Source of the DNA: Jannaschia rubra
GTDB lineage: Bacteria > Pseudomonadota > Alphaproteobacteria > Rhodobacterales > Rhodobacteraceae
NCBI RefSeq assembly: GCF_001403735.1
Contig: NZ_CXPG01000020.1
Location: 1 to 64,000, forward strand
Reading direction: 5' to 3'
Length of the DNA: 64,000 nucleotides
A program made the translations under genes and the position numbers. Positions 26,700-35,040 of this stretch are shown here, in pieces (within the stretch, counting starts at the first letter, position 1; every line of letters starts with the position of its first letter). Under the pieces are notes generated by a model. That model was not told the DNA's origin. It ran no database searches and worked only from the letters and a program-made list of their open reading frames with translations.

Positions 26700-27370
26700 T
26701 CGAGTTCCACGGCGTCTGCAAGACGTTCCACCTGTCGGGCAGCAGGAAGGTCATCGCCGACAACATTTCGGCCGTCTTTCCGCCGCGGCGGTCTGTGGCC
26801 CTTCTGGGGCGCAACGGCGCGGGCAAGTCGAGCCTTCTGCGGATGATCTCGGGCGCGATCCGGCCCGATCAGGGGACGATCCGCACCACGGGGTCGGTGT
26901 CTTGGACGGTGGGATTCCAGGGCAGCTTCCACCCCGACATGAGCGGCGCGCAGAACGTCCGTTTCGTGGCCCGCGTCTATGGCGTGGATACGGACGAGCT
27001 TCTGGATTTCGTGGCGGATTTCGCCGAACTCGGCGGCCATTTCGATCAGCCGGTCCGGACCTATTCCTCGGGGATGCGGTCGCGGCTGGCCTTTGCCGTA
27101 TCCATGGGCATCCATTTTGACACCTACCTCGTGGACGAGGTGACGTCGGTCGGCGACGCGGCCTTCAAGGTCAAGAGCGAGGCGGTGATGAACGACCGGT
27201 TGCGCCGGTCGGGTGCCGTGGTCGTCAGCCATTCCATGGGCCTGATCCGGCGCATCTGCAACGCGGCCGCCGTGCTGGAGCGGGGGCATATGACCTACTA
27301 CGACAGCATCGACGAGGGCATCGCCGCGCATGAGCGCAACATGAACGCCGTGGCCCCCGACGACGATTGA
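26696..27370 (+). CDS. Polysaccharide export ABC ATPase, KpsT-like
   Basis: This 224-residue ATPase has Walker A GRNGAGKSS at about 38-46, Walker B YLVDEVTSVGD, and the KpsT-type signature YSSGMRSRLAF in place of a canonical LSGGQ. GSVSWTVGFQGSFHPDMSG is typical of capsule exporters. It is coupled to the KpsE-like gene (ATGA at 26696-26699) and should pair with the divergent KpsM-like permease. No outer-membrane KpsD/Wza-type gene is in the window. Confidence 0.92.
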   Translation: MIEFHGVCKTFHLSGSRKVIADNISAVFPPRRSVALLGRNGAGKSSLLRMISGAIRPDQGTIRTTGSVSWTVGFQGSFHPDMSGAQNVRFVARVYGVDTDELLDFVADFAELGGHFDQPVRTYSSGMRSRLAFAVSMGIHFDTYLVDEVTSVGDAAFKVKSEAVMNDRLRRSGAVVVSHSMGLIRRICNAAAVLERGHMTYYDSIDEGIAAHERNMNAVAPDDD

Positions 27371-27388
27371 AGACGGGGTCCGAGGCCC

Positions 27389-29974
27389 TTAGACGACCAG
27401 CATCCCGTGGTCGAGATGGTGGAGCGACCCGATCCCCTGCAGCGTCACGCTGTTGCCGTCCCCGAAATCGAAGGTCACCTGACCGCCGGCCACATGGGCG
27501 TATCGCGCGATGATCTCGGTCGGGTCGGTCAGGCCGTCCACCAAGGCATCGTCGATGAACAGCCGATCGTGGCGCGGGGTGAAATCGGTGATCGTGTCCC
27601 GGCCGCTGCCCGCCTGGAAGACGAAGATGTCGCGGTCATCGCCCCCCGTCAGCAGGTCGTTCCCGTCGTTGCCCGCGATCGTGTCCCGCCCGGCACCGCC
27701 CATCAGGGTGTCGTCGCCGTGATACCCCAGCAGGCGGTCGCTGCCGGCGCCGCCGGACAGAAGATCGCCGCCCACGCCCCCGAACAGGGTCGAATCGTCG
27801 GCGCCGTCGAGGATCGTGTCGTTCCCGCCATAGCCGATCAGCTTGTTGCGACCGTCGCCTCCGTCGAGCAGGTCGTCGCCGTCCTCGCCCACGAGACGGT
27901 CGTCGCCATCCTCCCCCATCAGGACGTCGTCGTCCTCGCCTCCGTTGAGGACGTCGTTGCCCTCACCGCCGCGCAGCGTGTCGCGCCCGCGGGAGCCGAT
28001 GAGGATGTCGTCGCCGCCACGCCCCATGATGAAGTCGTTCCCCCAGGAGCCGTTGATGAGGTTGTCGCGGTCGTCGCCCCGCAGGTCGTCGTCGCGCAGC
28101 CCGCCGCGAAAGGCCTCGACGTCGAAGAACAGGTCGCCTGCGGCGTCGCCCGCGTTGAAGGACGGATCGAGAAGGTCGAACTTCAGCGGTTTGCGCGACC
28201 CTAGGTAGTCTACCGAGTCGAACCCCTCCCCCCCGATCAGGCGATCGGCCCCCGGCCCGCCGATCAGCGTGTCGTCGCCGCGGCCCCCGTCCAGCGTGTC
28301 GTTGCCGCCGTTGCCGATCAGCATGTCGTCGCCGTCGCTGCCCGCCAGCAGCTCCCCCAGGTCGGTGCCGGTCAGGGTGTCGCCAAGGGGCGGTTCGGGC
28401 TCGGGCTCGGGTTCGGGCGGCTTGACCTGAGGCGGCTCGACGCCGGGCAGCGGTGTGACGTTGCCCAGTGGCCCGCGCGACGCCGCGCCGATATCGATGG
28501 TCGCCAGGATCGCGTCGATCCGCAGGGTGCCGCCATGATGCGACCGCAGGACGATGGTCTCGTCCCCGAAGGTCAGGATCGCCCCGGTGGCGGTGGATTC
28601 GATCGTGATCGAGGATGCATCGCGCAGCGCCTCGACCCGCGACAGGTCGAGCCGGTCCTGTGCCGGGTCGAAGTCCGCCACGGTGTCCACCTCCCCATCC
28701 GCCGAAAGGGCGAAGATGTCCGCCCCCGCCCCACCCGTCATCGTATCGCGCCCCGTGCCATCGATCAGAATGTCGGCACCGTCGCCCCCGGTCAGACGGT
28801 CGTCCCCCGCCGCGCCCCAGAGAACGTCCCGGCCTGCCGTTCCGGTCAGGACGTCCCCCCCCGTGGACCCGGTCCGCAGCTTGCCCATGCCCGCGAGCGA
28901 CAGGACGAACTGTGAGATCCCGGCCTCCGCCTGGCTGGACACGAAGACCTGCAACTCGTCGCCCACGACCGCCGCCGCGATGTCCGAGACGTTGGCGAGG
29001 CTCGTCCCGTGATCGTCGGCCAGCGTGTCGAGGTGTTGCAGCCGACCGTCGGGCAAAAGCAGGAACAGGCTGACCCCGTCGTCGGCCCCGCCCGCCAGCA
29101 CGAAGGTCCAACCGTCCGCCATGACCGTCTCCAGCGCGGTGATCCCGGCGAACCGTGTGTCGCGCGTGTCGAGCAGATGTTCCGTAGGTGTCAGCGTGCC
29201 GTCGGCATCCAGCTGCATCACGCTGATCGAGGAACTGCCTGCGCCACCTACGAGGACATGGGTGACGCCGCCCACCACGGCCGTCCGCAGCACGGTGGGG
29301 ATCGACAGGCCGAGGCCGTCGTCATGACCGTGGCGATCCGTCTCGGTCAGCGCGCCGTCCGTGCCCACGCCGAAGGCCATGACCGCATTCGTCCCGTTCA
29401 CCGCCGCCAGCAGGAAGGTGGCGCCGCCCACGTCCACCGACGTCATGTCGAGGACGTCGCCCCCCGGCATGTCGCCCGTCACCGCACCCGCCTGCCTCAG
29501 CTCCAGATCGTCGCCGATGTGGAACCCGGTCAGGCCGGCCACCCCGCGTTGCGAGACATAGACGAACTGCTCCCCCGCCGTCCGGGCCGTCGCCGCCCCG
29601 GTCAGGGGGCCGTCGAAGGCGGCCGCGTTCTCCAGCACGCCCCACCGGCCGAGGTGGCCGCCGTCGCCCACGTCGAAGGTGATGAGGTCATCGGTCCAGG
29701 TGCTGTCGATGAAGACGTAGGAGGTGCCCTGCACCGTCACCGAAGCCATCCCCTTCATCCCGAAGGACGACAGCCAGCGGGGCATGTCGCGAAAGTCCAC
29801 GTCCCGCCCCAGGACGTCATCGTCCAGCCCGTGCGTCTGGATGCCGTGGTCCACAAGGCTGAGCGACTGGAGGAAGATCTCTCCGCCTTGGCGATGAATC
29901 TGGAGGTCGACGATGCCGCTGCCCGTCGTATCGGTGGCGGGGGCAAGCTGTCCGCGGTGGATGAGGAAGGCCAT
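27389..29974 (-). CDS. RTX calcium-binding protein with N-terminal beta-propeller-like repeats
   Basis: This 861-residue protein has an N-terminal region (about 1-385) with repeated beta-rich units ending in segments such as YVSQRGVAGLTGFHIGDD, LLAAVNGTNAVMAFGVGTDG and VLAGGADDGVSLFLLLPDG. These resemble blades of a lactonase-like propeller. A first RTX cluster follows (about 393-450), then a Pro/Glu linker (PPEPEPEPEPP), then a larger RTX array (about 560-790) and a hydrophobic C-terminal end. It lacks a Sec signal, consistent with type I secretion. The C-terminal array closely parallels that of the RTX protease at 17470-20133. Confidence 0.88.
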   Translation of the reverse strand: MAFLIHRGQLAPATDTTGSGIVDLQIHRQGGEIFLQSLSLVDHGIQTHGLDDDVLGRDVDFRDMPRWLSSFGMKGMASVTVQGTSYVFIDSTWTDDLITFDVGDGGHLGRWGVLENAAAFDGPLTGAATARTAGEQFVYVSQRGVAGLTGFHIGDDLELRQAGAVTGDMPGGDVLDMTSVDVGGATFLLAAVNGTNAVMAFGVGTDGALTETDRHGHDDGLGLSIPTVLRTAVVGGVTHVLVGGAGSSSISVMQLDADGTLTPTEHLLDTRDTRFAGITALETVMADGWTFVLAGGADDGVSLFLLLPDGRLQHLDTLADDHGTSLANVSDIAAAVVGDELQVFVSSQAEAGISQFVLSLAGMGKLRTGSTGGDVLTGTAGRDVLWGAAGDDRLTGGDGADILIDGTGRDTMTGGAGADIFALSADGEVDTVADFDPAQDRLDLSRVEALRDASSITIESTATGAILTFGDETIVLRSHHGGTLRIDAILATIDIGAASRGPLGNVTPLPGVEPPQVKPPEPEPEPEPPLGDTLTGTDLGELLAGSDGDDMLIGNGGNDTLDGGRGDDTLIGGPGADRLIGGEGFDSVDYLGSRKPLKFDLLDPSFNAGDAAGDLFFDVEAFRGGLRDDDLRGDDRDNLINGSWGNDFIMGRGGDDILIGSRGRDTLRGGEGNDVLNGGEDDDVLMGEDGDDRLVGEDGDDLLDGGDGRNKLIGYGGNDTILDGADDSTLFGGVGGDLLSGGAGSDRLLGYHGDDTLMGGAGRDTIAGNDGNDLLTGGDDRDIFVFQAGSGRDTITDFTPRHDRLFIDDALVDGLTDPTEIIARYAHVAGGQVTFDFGDGNSVTLQGIGSLHHLDHGMLVV

Positions 29975-30103
29975 GGTGAAGGTTCCGATAAGAGGTCGGA
30001 ACCTTGGTCAGCGTCATAAGTGGAGGCTGCGGGCCATCCTTGCGGCCAACATTGGGCAAATCGCGCCCATTCGAGACGCAACAGCACCGTCTTTTAGGAC
30101 AAT

Positions 30104-31543
30104 TCAGGCGGTGAGGCCCGCCGGACAGCGCGCGTAGTCGTCGGCATAGCGGATGATGTCGTCCTCGCCCAGATAGCTGCCGGTCTGAACCTCGATCAGC
30201 TCCATCGGCCGCTCGCCGGGGTTCGACAGCCGGTGCCGCGCCCCTTGCGGGATGAAGACGGAGCCGTTCTGCTCCACCAGCCGCTCCTCGGTACCGATGG
30301 TGACGCGGGCCGTGCCCGTGACGACGACCCAGTTCTCGGCCCGGTGGACATGGCTCTGCAGGCTGAGCGAGGCGCCGGGGTCGACGACGATGCGCTTGAC
30401 GCGGAAGCCCTCTCCTTGGGTCAGCGTCTCGAAATAGCCCCAGGGGCGACGCTCGCGCGGGAAGCTGTCTGCCTGCGCCACGCCGTCCGCCCGGAGCTTC
30501 GCGACGATGGGCCCCAGTTCGCCCGTGCGGTCGCGACTGGCGATCAGGACGGCGTCGGGCATCGCCACCGCCACCACATTGTCGAGCCCGAGCGCGACGA
30601 GCCGCTGGTCGCTTCCCTCCACCCGCAGATAGGTGTCGCGACAGTCGAAGGCATGTGCCCCGCCCTCGGTCGTCACGCCCCGGCCGTCGGCGGGGGACAG
30701 GCGGCGCACCGCGTCCCATCCGCCAAGATCGGACCAGTCGCCGTCGTGCGCCGTGACCCAGAGGTTGCCGGCCTTTTCCAGCACCGCATAGTCGACCGAG
30801 ACGTCCTCGCAGTCGCGCCACGGCGCCTCGCCCAGGCGCAGGAAGCCCAGGTCCGCGCGCGCGGTCGCCATCGCCGCCTTGACGCGGTCGAGGATGTGCG
30901 GGGCGTGACGGCGGAACGCCTCCACCATCACCCGGGCGCGGAACAGCAGGATGCCCGCGTTCCACAGGAAGACGCCGCTGGCCAGCATCGCCTCGGCCTC
31001 CGCCCGCGCGGGCTTTTCGACGAAGCGGCGCAGTGGCGCGCCCCGCGCGGTCAGCGGCCCATCAGGATGGAGGTAGCCGAAGCCCGTCTCCGGGCGGTCG
31101 GGCCGGATGCCGAAGGTCACGATGCGCCCGGCCCGCGCAGCCGGCTCGGCGCGGCGGACGCTGGCGCGGAAGGCCGCGTCGTCGGCGATGCGGTGGTCCG
31201 ACGGAACCGCGAGGACGAGCGCATCAGGGTCGGCGGCTGCGACGGCGATGGTCGCGGCCAGCAACGCCGCGGCAGTGTTGCGGCCCTCCGGCTCAAGGAG
31301 CACGGGGCCGGGGTCGACCCCGACCTCGGCAAGCTGCTGGGTGACGGTGAAGCGGAAATCGGCGTTCGTCACCAGCACGGGCGGCGCGAACCCCGGCTGC
31401 GCGAGCCGCAGCGCAGCCTGCTGGAACAGGCTGCCCTGGCCCACGATGGCCGCGAACTGCTTGGGATGGTCCCGCCGCGACAGGGGCCAGAGCCGCGTCC
31501 CCGCGCCCCCGCACAGGATGACCGGTGTGATCGTCGTCGTCAT
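30104..31543 (-). CDS. manC: Mannose-1-phosphate guanylyltransferase / mannose-6-phosphate isomerase
   Basis: This 479-residue bifunctional enzyme makes GDP-mannose. The nucleotidyltransferase domain has CGGAGTRLWPLSR near the N terminus, the GRNTAAALL and VPSDHRI motifs, and RFVEKPARAEAE. The C-terminal cupin isomerase domain (about 350-475) has RPWGYFETL, LSLQSHVHRAENWVVV and FIPQGARHRLSNPG. It supplies a sugar nucleotide for the surface polysaccharide. A long hairpin (31556-31588) lies about 13 bases upstream of its ATG, next to the GGGGAAC ribosome binding site. Confidence 0.96.
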   Translation of the reverse strand: MTTTITPVILCGGAGTRLWPLSRRDHPKQFAAIVGQGSLFQQAALRLAQPGFAPPVLVTNADFRFTVTQQLAEVGVDPGPVLLEPEGRNTAAALLAATIAVAAADPDALVLAVPSDHRIADDAAFRASVRRAEPAARAGRIVTFGIRPDRPETGFGYLHPDGPLTARGAPLRRFVEKPARAEAEAMLASGVFLWNAGILLFRARVMVEAFRRHAPHILDRVKAAMATARADLGFLRLGEAPWRDCEDVSVDYAVLEKAGNLWVTAHDGDWSDLGGWDAVRRLSPADGRGVTTEGGAHAFDCRDTYLRVEGSDQRLVALGLDNVVAVAMPDAVLIASRDRTGELGPIVAKLRADGVAQADSFPRERRPWGYFETLTQGEGFRVKRIVVDPGASLSLQSHVHRAENWVVVTGTARVTIGTEERLVEQNGSVFIPQGARHRLSNPGERPMELIEVQTGSYLGEDDIIRYADDYARCPAGLTA

Positions 31544-31555
31544 GGTGCCGTTCCC

Positions 31556-31588
31556 CGTCCGAATCCCCGGTTTTCCGGGGTTCGGACG
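31556..31588. repeat. Inverted repeat in the manC leader
   Basis: CGTCCGAA (31556-31563) pairs with TTCGGACG (31581-31588), and inside it CCCCGG (31565-31570) pairs with CCGGGG (31575-31580) around a TTTT loop. Only one base bulges in a 14-bp stem. The box CGTCCGAAT recurs alone at 31629-31637. The hairpin lies directly upstream of the manC ribosome binding site, so it could act on DNA as an operator or on mRNA. Confidence 0.8.
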
Positions 31589-31605
31589 AGGGTTGCCGAG
31601 AGTTG

Positions 31606-31622
31606 GTTAAGCGTTCCTTAAC
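31606..31622. repeat. Short inverted repeat between manC and rfbA
   Basis: GTTAAG (31606-31611) and CTTAAC (31617-31622) form a perfect 6-bp inverted repeat with a 5-bp spacer, the geometry of a dimeric repressor site. It is AT-rich against a GC-rich background and sits between two divergent genes. Confidence 0.5.
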
Positions 31623-31713
31623 GCGGGACGTCCGAATGCGCGACGTGGCCCCCGCGTCACGATCTGGATGCCGATGGCGTCGCTCTGCAAGGGTTCCGCC
31701 GCGCCGGGCCCCC

Positions 31714-31739
31714 ACGCGCGCAAACGTTCTTGCGCGCGT
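31714..31739. repeat. Perfect 10-bp inverted repeat between manC and rfbA
   Basis: ACGCGCGCAA (31714-31723) pairs perfectly with TTGCGCGCGT (31730-31739), leaving a six-base loop. There is no T-run after it on either strand. Confidence 0.7.
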
Positions 31740-31756
31740 CCCGCGCGCCCGCCTTG

Positions 31757-31795
31757 CCGCTCGGGCGAGGCGTGGCTATGGCCTCGCCCGAGCGG
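31757..31795. repeat. Perfect 15-bp inverted repeat upstream of rfbA
   Basis: CCGCTCGGGCGAGGC (31757-31771) pairs perfectly with GCCTCGCCCGAGCGG (31781-31795) around a nine-base loop. It ends 31 bases before the rfbA ATG. With no T-tract on either side it is not a standard terminator. It could be a 5' UTR structure or a REP-like repeat. Confidence 0.8.
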
Positions 31796-31826
31796 CCCGC
31801 CGCCCCAATTGCCCCGGAGACAAGAC

Positions 31827-32720
31827 ATGACGACGACCGCACGCAAGGGAATCATCCTGGCCGGAGGATCGGGCACGCGGCTCTATCCCGTGACCGCGGG
31901 CGTGTCGAAGCAGCTTCTGCCGGTCTACGACAAGCCGATGATCTACTACCCGATCTCGGTCCTGATGCTGACGGGCATCCGCGAGATCGCGATCATCACC
32001 ACCCCCGAGGACCAGGCCCAGTTCCGGCGCACCCTGGGCGACGGTAGCCAGTGGGGTCTGCGGCTGACCTATGTGGCCCAGCCCTCGCCCGACGGGTTGG
32101 CGCAGGCATACCTTCTGGCGGAGGAATTCCTCGACGGCGCGCCTTCGGCCATGGTGCTGGGCGACAACGTGTTCTTCGGCCACGGCCTGCCCGAGATCCT
32201 GCGCGCCGCCGATGCGCGCACGGACGGCGGCACCGTCTTCGGCTATCAGGTGGCCGACCCCGAACGTTATGGCGTGGTCGATTTCGACGCCGACGGACGC
32301 GCGCGCCAGATCATCGAGAAGCCCGCCGTGCCGCCGTCCAACTATGCGGTGACGGGGCTCTATTTCCTCGACGGCACGGCGCCCGCACGCGCCCGCGACA
32401 TCGCGCCCTCCCCGCGCGGAGAGCTGGAGATCACGTCGCTTCTGCAGATGTATCTCGACGACGGCGCCCTGTCGGTGGAGCGGATGGGCCGGGGGTATGC
32501 CTGGCTCGACACCGGGACGCACGGCAGCCTGCTCGACGCGGGGAACTTCGTGCGCACGCTGGAGAAGCGGCAGGGCCTGCAGACCGGCTGCCTGGAGGAG
32601 ATCGCCTTCCATGCGGGCTGGATCGACCGGGACTGCCTGCTCGATCAGGCGGGCCGCTATTCCAAGAACGGCTATGGCGCCTATTTGCGCAACCTGACCG
32701 ATGAGGCGAGGACAGCCTAG
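31827..32720 (+). CDS. rfbA: Glucose-1-phosphate thymidylyltransferase
   Basis: This 297-residue RfbA/RmlA enzyme makes dTDP-glucose, the first step to dTDP-rhamnose and other deoxysugars. Motifs are LAGGSGTRLYPVT, SKQLLPVYDKPMIYYP, VLGDNVFFG and the late YAWLDTGTHGSLLDAG with SKNGYGAYL at the end. GGAGA precedes the ATG. rfbB, rfbC and rfbD are not in the window. Its TAG stop overlaps the stop of the convergent choV gene in the palindrome CCTAGG. Confidence 0.96.
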   Translation: MTTTARKGIILAGGSGTRLYPVTAGVSKQLLPVYDKPMIYYPISVLMLTGIREIAIITTPEDQAQFRRTLGDGSQWGLRLTYVAQPSPDGLAQAYLLAEEFLDGAPSAMVLGDNVFFGHGLPEILRAADARTDGGTVFGYQVADPERYGVVDFDADGRARQIIEKPAVPPSNYAVTGLYFLDGTAPARARDIAPSPRGELEITSLLQMYLDDGALSVERMGRGYAWLDTGTHGSLLDAGNFVRTLEKRQGLQTGCLEEIAFHAGWIDRDCLLDQAGRYSKNGYGAYLRNLTDEARTA

Positions 32721-33751
32721 GCCCGGACGGCCTGGCGCGCCAGCCGCGCCAGAAGGCCCTGCCGGTCCACCGCCCCGACGATCCGGCCGGACCGCTGCAC
32801 CGGGATGCGGCCGTCGCGCATGGCGCAGAGCCGGATCAGGTCGCGCACCGGCATGTCGGCCGGAATCGCCTCGCCCGTGCCGGGGGGGCCGTCGGTCATC
32901 GCGTCGGCCGCGGTCAGCACCCCCAGCGGGTTCATGTGGGCCACGAAATCGGCGACGTAGTCGTTGATTGGGTTGGTGAAGATGTCCGACGGAGTGCCGG
33001 CCTGCACGATGCGGCCGCCTTCCATCACCGCGATGCGCTGGCCCAGCTTGAACGCCTCGTCCAGGTCATGGCTCACGAAGACGATGGAGCGTTTCAGCCG
33101 GGCCTGAAGCTCCAGCAACTCGTCCTGAAGCCGGGTGCGGATCAGCGGGTCGAGCGCGCTGAACGGCTCGTCCATCAGGAGGATCGGGGCGTCGGTGGCG
33201 AAGGCCCGGGCCAGGCCCACGCGCTGCTGCATCCCGCCCGACAGCTCGCCCACCTTGTGATCCGCCCAGTCGGTCAGGCCCACGAGTTCGAGCTGCCGGT
33301 CCACGGCGGCATTGCGGTCCCGGGCGCCCATGCCCGCCAGCTCCAGCCCCAGGCCCACGTTGTCGCGCACCCGCCGCCAGGGCAGCAGGCCGAACTGCTG
33401 GAACACCATGGCGACGCGGGTCTGGCGCAGACGGCGCAACTCGGCCTTCTTCGCGTGGGTCACGGAGACCATCCGCTCCCCGTCGTCGATTCGCACCTCG
33501 CCCCGCACCAGCGGGTTGAGCGCGTTGACGGCGCGCAGCAGCGTCGACTTGCCCGACCCCGACAGCCCCATGAGAACGAGGATCTCGCCCTCCTCCACCG
33601 TCAGCGAACAGTCGTGGACACCGAGGACCTGCCCCGTCTCCTGCTGGATCTCGGCTCGGGTCATGCCCCGGTCCATCAGCGGCAGGGCGCTTTCAGGCCG
33701 GTCCCCGAAGACGATCGAGACGTTGTCGAACTCGACGGCGGGCCTGGTCAT
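32717..33751 (-). CDS. choV: Choline/glycine betaine ABC transporter, ATP-binding protein
   Basis: This 344-residue ATPase is of the ProV/OpuAA/ChoV type: Walker A MGLSGSGKST, signature ELSGGMQQRVGLARA, Walker B ILLMDEPFSALD and the C-terminal CBS-like region (about 280-344, VRDLIRLCAMRDGRIPV). The N-terminal VEFDNVSIVFGDRPESALPLMDRG is typical of choline ATPases. It overlaps the GFA gene by four bases (ATGA). The choline assignment rests on the adjacent betICBA genes and on ChoX. Confidence 0.88.
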   Translation of the reverse strand: MTRPAVEFDNVSIVFGDRPESALPLMDRGMTRAEIQQETGQVLGVHDCSLTVEEGEILVLMGLSGSGKSTLLRAVNALNPLVRGEVRIDDGERMVSVTHAKKAELRRLRQTRVAMVFQQFGLLPWRRVRDNVGLGLELAGMGARDRNAAVDRQLELVGLTDWADHKVGELSGGMQQRVGLARAFATDAPILLMDEPFSALDPLIRTRLQDELLELQARLKRSIVFVSHDLDEAFKLGQRIAVMEGGRIVQAGTPSDIFTNPINDYVADFVAHMNPLGVLTAADAMTDGPPGTGEAIPADMPVRDLIRLCAMRDGRIPVQRSGRIVGAVDRQGLLARLARQAVRA

Positions 33752-34161
33752 GCGTTGTCCTCGACCCGCTCGAAACGCAGGTGGCCCGCGATGCGGGAGA
33801 CGCCGGTGTCGCGGGGGTGCTGTTGCCCGTCCATCACCGGAACGACGGGAAGGAAGGGGTCGTGTCCGTCCAGACAGGCAAGGTTGACGCCGTATTCGTC
33901 GGGCTCCGACCGGCGCCGGTGATGCGTGTAGATGCCGCAGATGCGGCAAAAGAAGTGCTGCGCCGCCCCCGTGTTGAAGGTGTAGCGCGTCAGCGTCTCC
34001 TCGCCCTGCAGGACGGCAATGTCGTCCAGCCGGGCGCTGACCGCCACCGACCCCCGCATGGCGCAATAGGAACAGGTGCATCGCCGCGCGGTTTCGATGC
34101 CGTCGGTCAGCCGGACGGTGAAGCGGACCGCGCCGCAGTGACAGGCGCCCCGGTGGATCAC
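33748..34161 (-). CDS. GFA-family (glutathione-dependent formaldehyde-activating-like) zinc protein
   Basis: This 137-residue protein has the Cys pattern of the GFA/CENP-V fold: GACHCGAVRF near the start, CTCSYCAMRGS at about 29-39 and HFFCRICGIYTHH at about 70-82, which bind zinc. Members include Gfa, proposed to help condense formaldehyde with glutathione, but most are uncharacterised. The GTG start overlaps the TGA of the choline permease (GTGA), and its stop overlaps the choV start (ATGA). It is thus locked into the transporter operon between permease and ATPase. Confidence 0.85.
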   Translation of the reverse strand: MIHRGACHCGAVRFTVRLTDGIETARRCTCSYCAMRGSVAVSARLDDIAVLQGEETLTRYTFNTGAAQHFFCRICGIYTHHRRRSEPDEYGVNLACLDGHDPFLPVVPVMDGQQHPRDTGVSRIAGHLRFERVEDNA

Positions 34162-34991
34162 CGCCGCTCCATCCGCAGCATCCGGTCGAGCATGATGGCC
34201 ACGACGACGATGATGAACCCGCTTTCGAAGCCCAGGGCCGTGTTCACCTGGTTGAGCGCGCGTACCACCGGCACCCCGAGGCCGTCGGCGCCCACCAGCG
34301 CGGCGATGACCACCATCGACAGCGACAGCATGATCGTCTGGTTCAGCCCCGTCATGATCTGCGGCATGGCATAGGGCAGTTCGACCTTCCACAGCGTCTG
34401 GCGCGGGGTGGCGCCGAAGGCCTGCGCCGCCTCGGTCAGGGCGCGGGGGGTGGAGGAGATGCCCAGATGCGTCAGCCGGATCGGCGCGGGCAGCACGAAG
34501 ATCACCGTGGCGATCAGGCCCGGCACCATGCCGATGCCGAAGAACACAATGGCCGGGATCAGGTAGACGAAGGTGGGCAGCGTCTGCATCAGGTCCAACA
34601 CCGGCCGCATCCAGGAATAGAGACGCGGGCGGTGGGCGGCAGCGATGCCGATGGGCACGCCGATGGCCATGCAGACGAGGCAGGCAGACAGGACCAGCGT
34701 CAGGCTTTCCGTCGTCTCCTCCCAATAGTCCTGGTTGAGGACGAACAGGAACCCGAGCGCCACGAACAGGCAGACCTTCCACGACCTCTGCGCGAACCAG
34801 GTCAGCGCCACGAAGACCGCGATCACGACCAGTTCGGGCGGCGTCTGCAGGAGCCAGAGGATGGCGTCGATCATCGCCTCCATCACGCGGGCCAGGCCGT
34901 CGAAGAACGGCTGGCCCACGTCCTGCAGCCAGTCGAACCAGGAGGCGGCCCATTTGCCGATGGGGATCTTGTTGTCGGTCAGCCAATCCAT
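34158..34991 (-). CDS. choW: Choline/glycine betaine ABC transporter, permease
   Basis: This 277-residue ProW-type permease has six or so transmembrane helices and the cytoplasmic EAA loop AAQAFGATPRQTLWKVELPYAMPQIMTGLNQTIM. The first 30 residues carry the amphipathic DWLTDNKIPIGKWAASWFDWLQ. A GGAG lies upstream of the ATG at 34991. It follows choX after 49 nt. Confidence 0.88.
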   Translation of the reverse strand: MDWLTDNKIPIGKWAASWFDWLQDVGQPFFDGLARVMEAMIDAILWLLQTPPELVVIAVFVALTWFAQRSWKVCLFVALGFLFVLNQDYWEETTESLTLVLSACLVCMAIGVPIGIAAAHRPRLYSWMRPVLDLMQTLPTFVYLIPAIVFFGIGMVPGLIATVIFVLPAPIRLTHLGISSTPRALTEAAQAFGATPRQTLWKVELPYAMPQIMTGLNQTIMLSLSMVVIAALVGADGLGVPVVRALNQVNTALGFESGFIIVVVAIMLDRMLRMERR

Positions 34992-35040
34992 CGGACGCTC
35001 CGGCGCGGGGAAAGGGGGGCCGCGCCCGGCCCCCCGCAGG

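Noticed and set aside
31757-31795. Rho-independent terminator upstream of rfbA
   Set aside because: The stem is perfect but no T-run follows on either strand, and there is no gene ending there; kept as a repeat instead.
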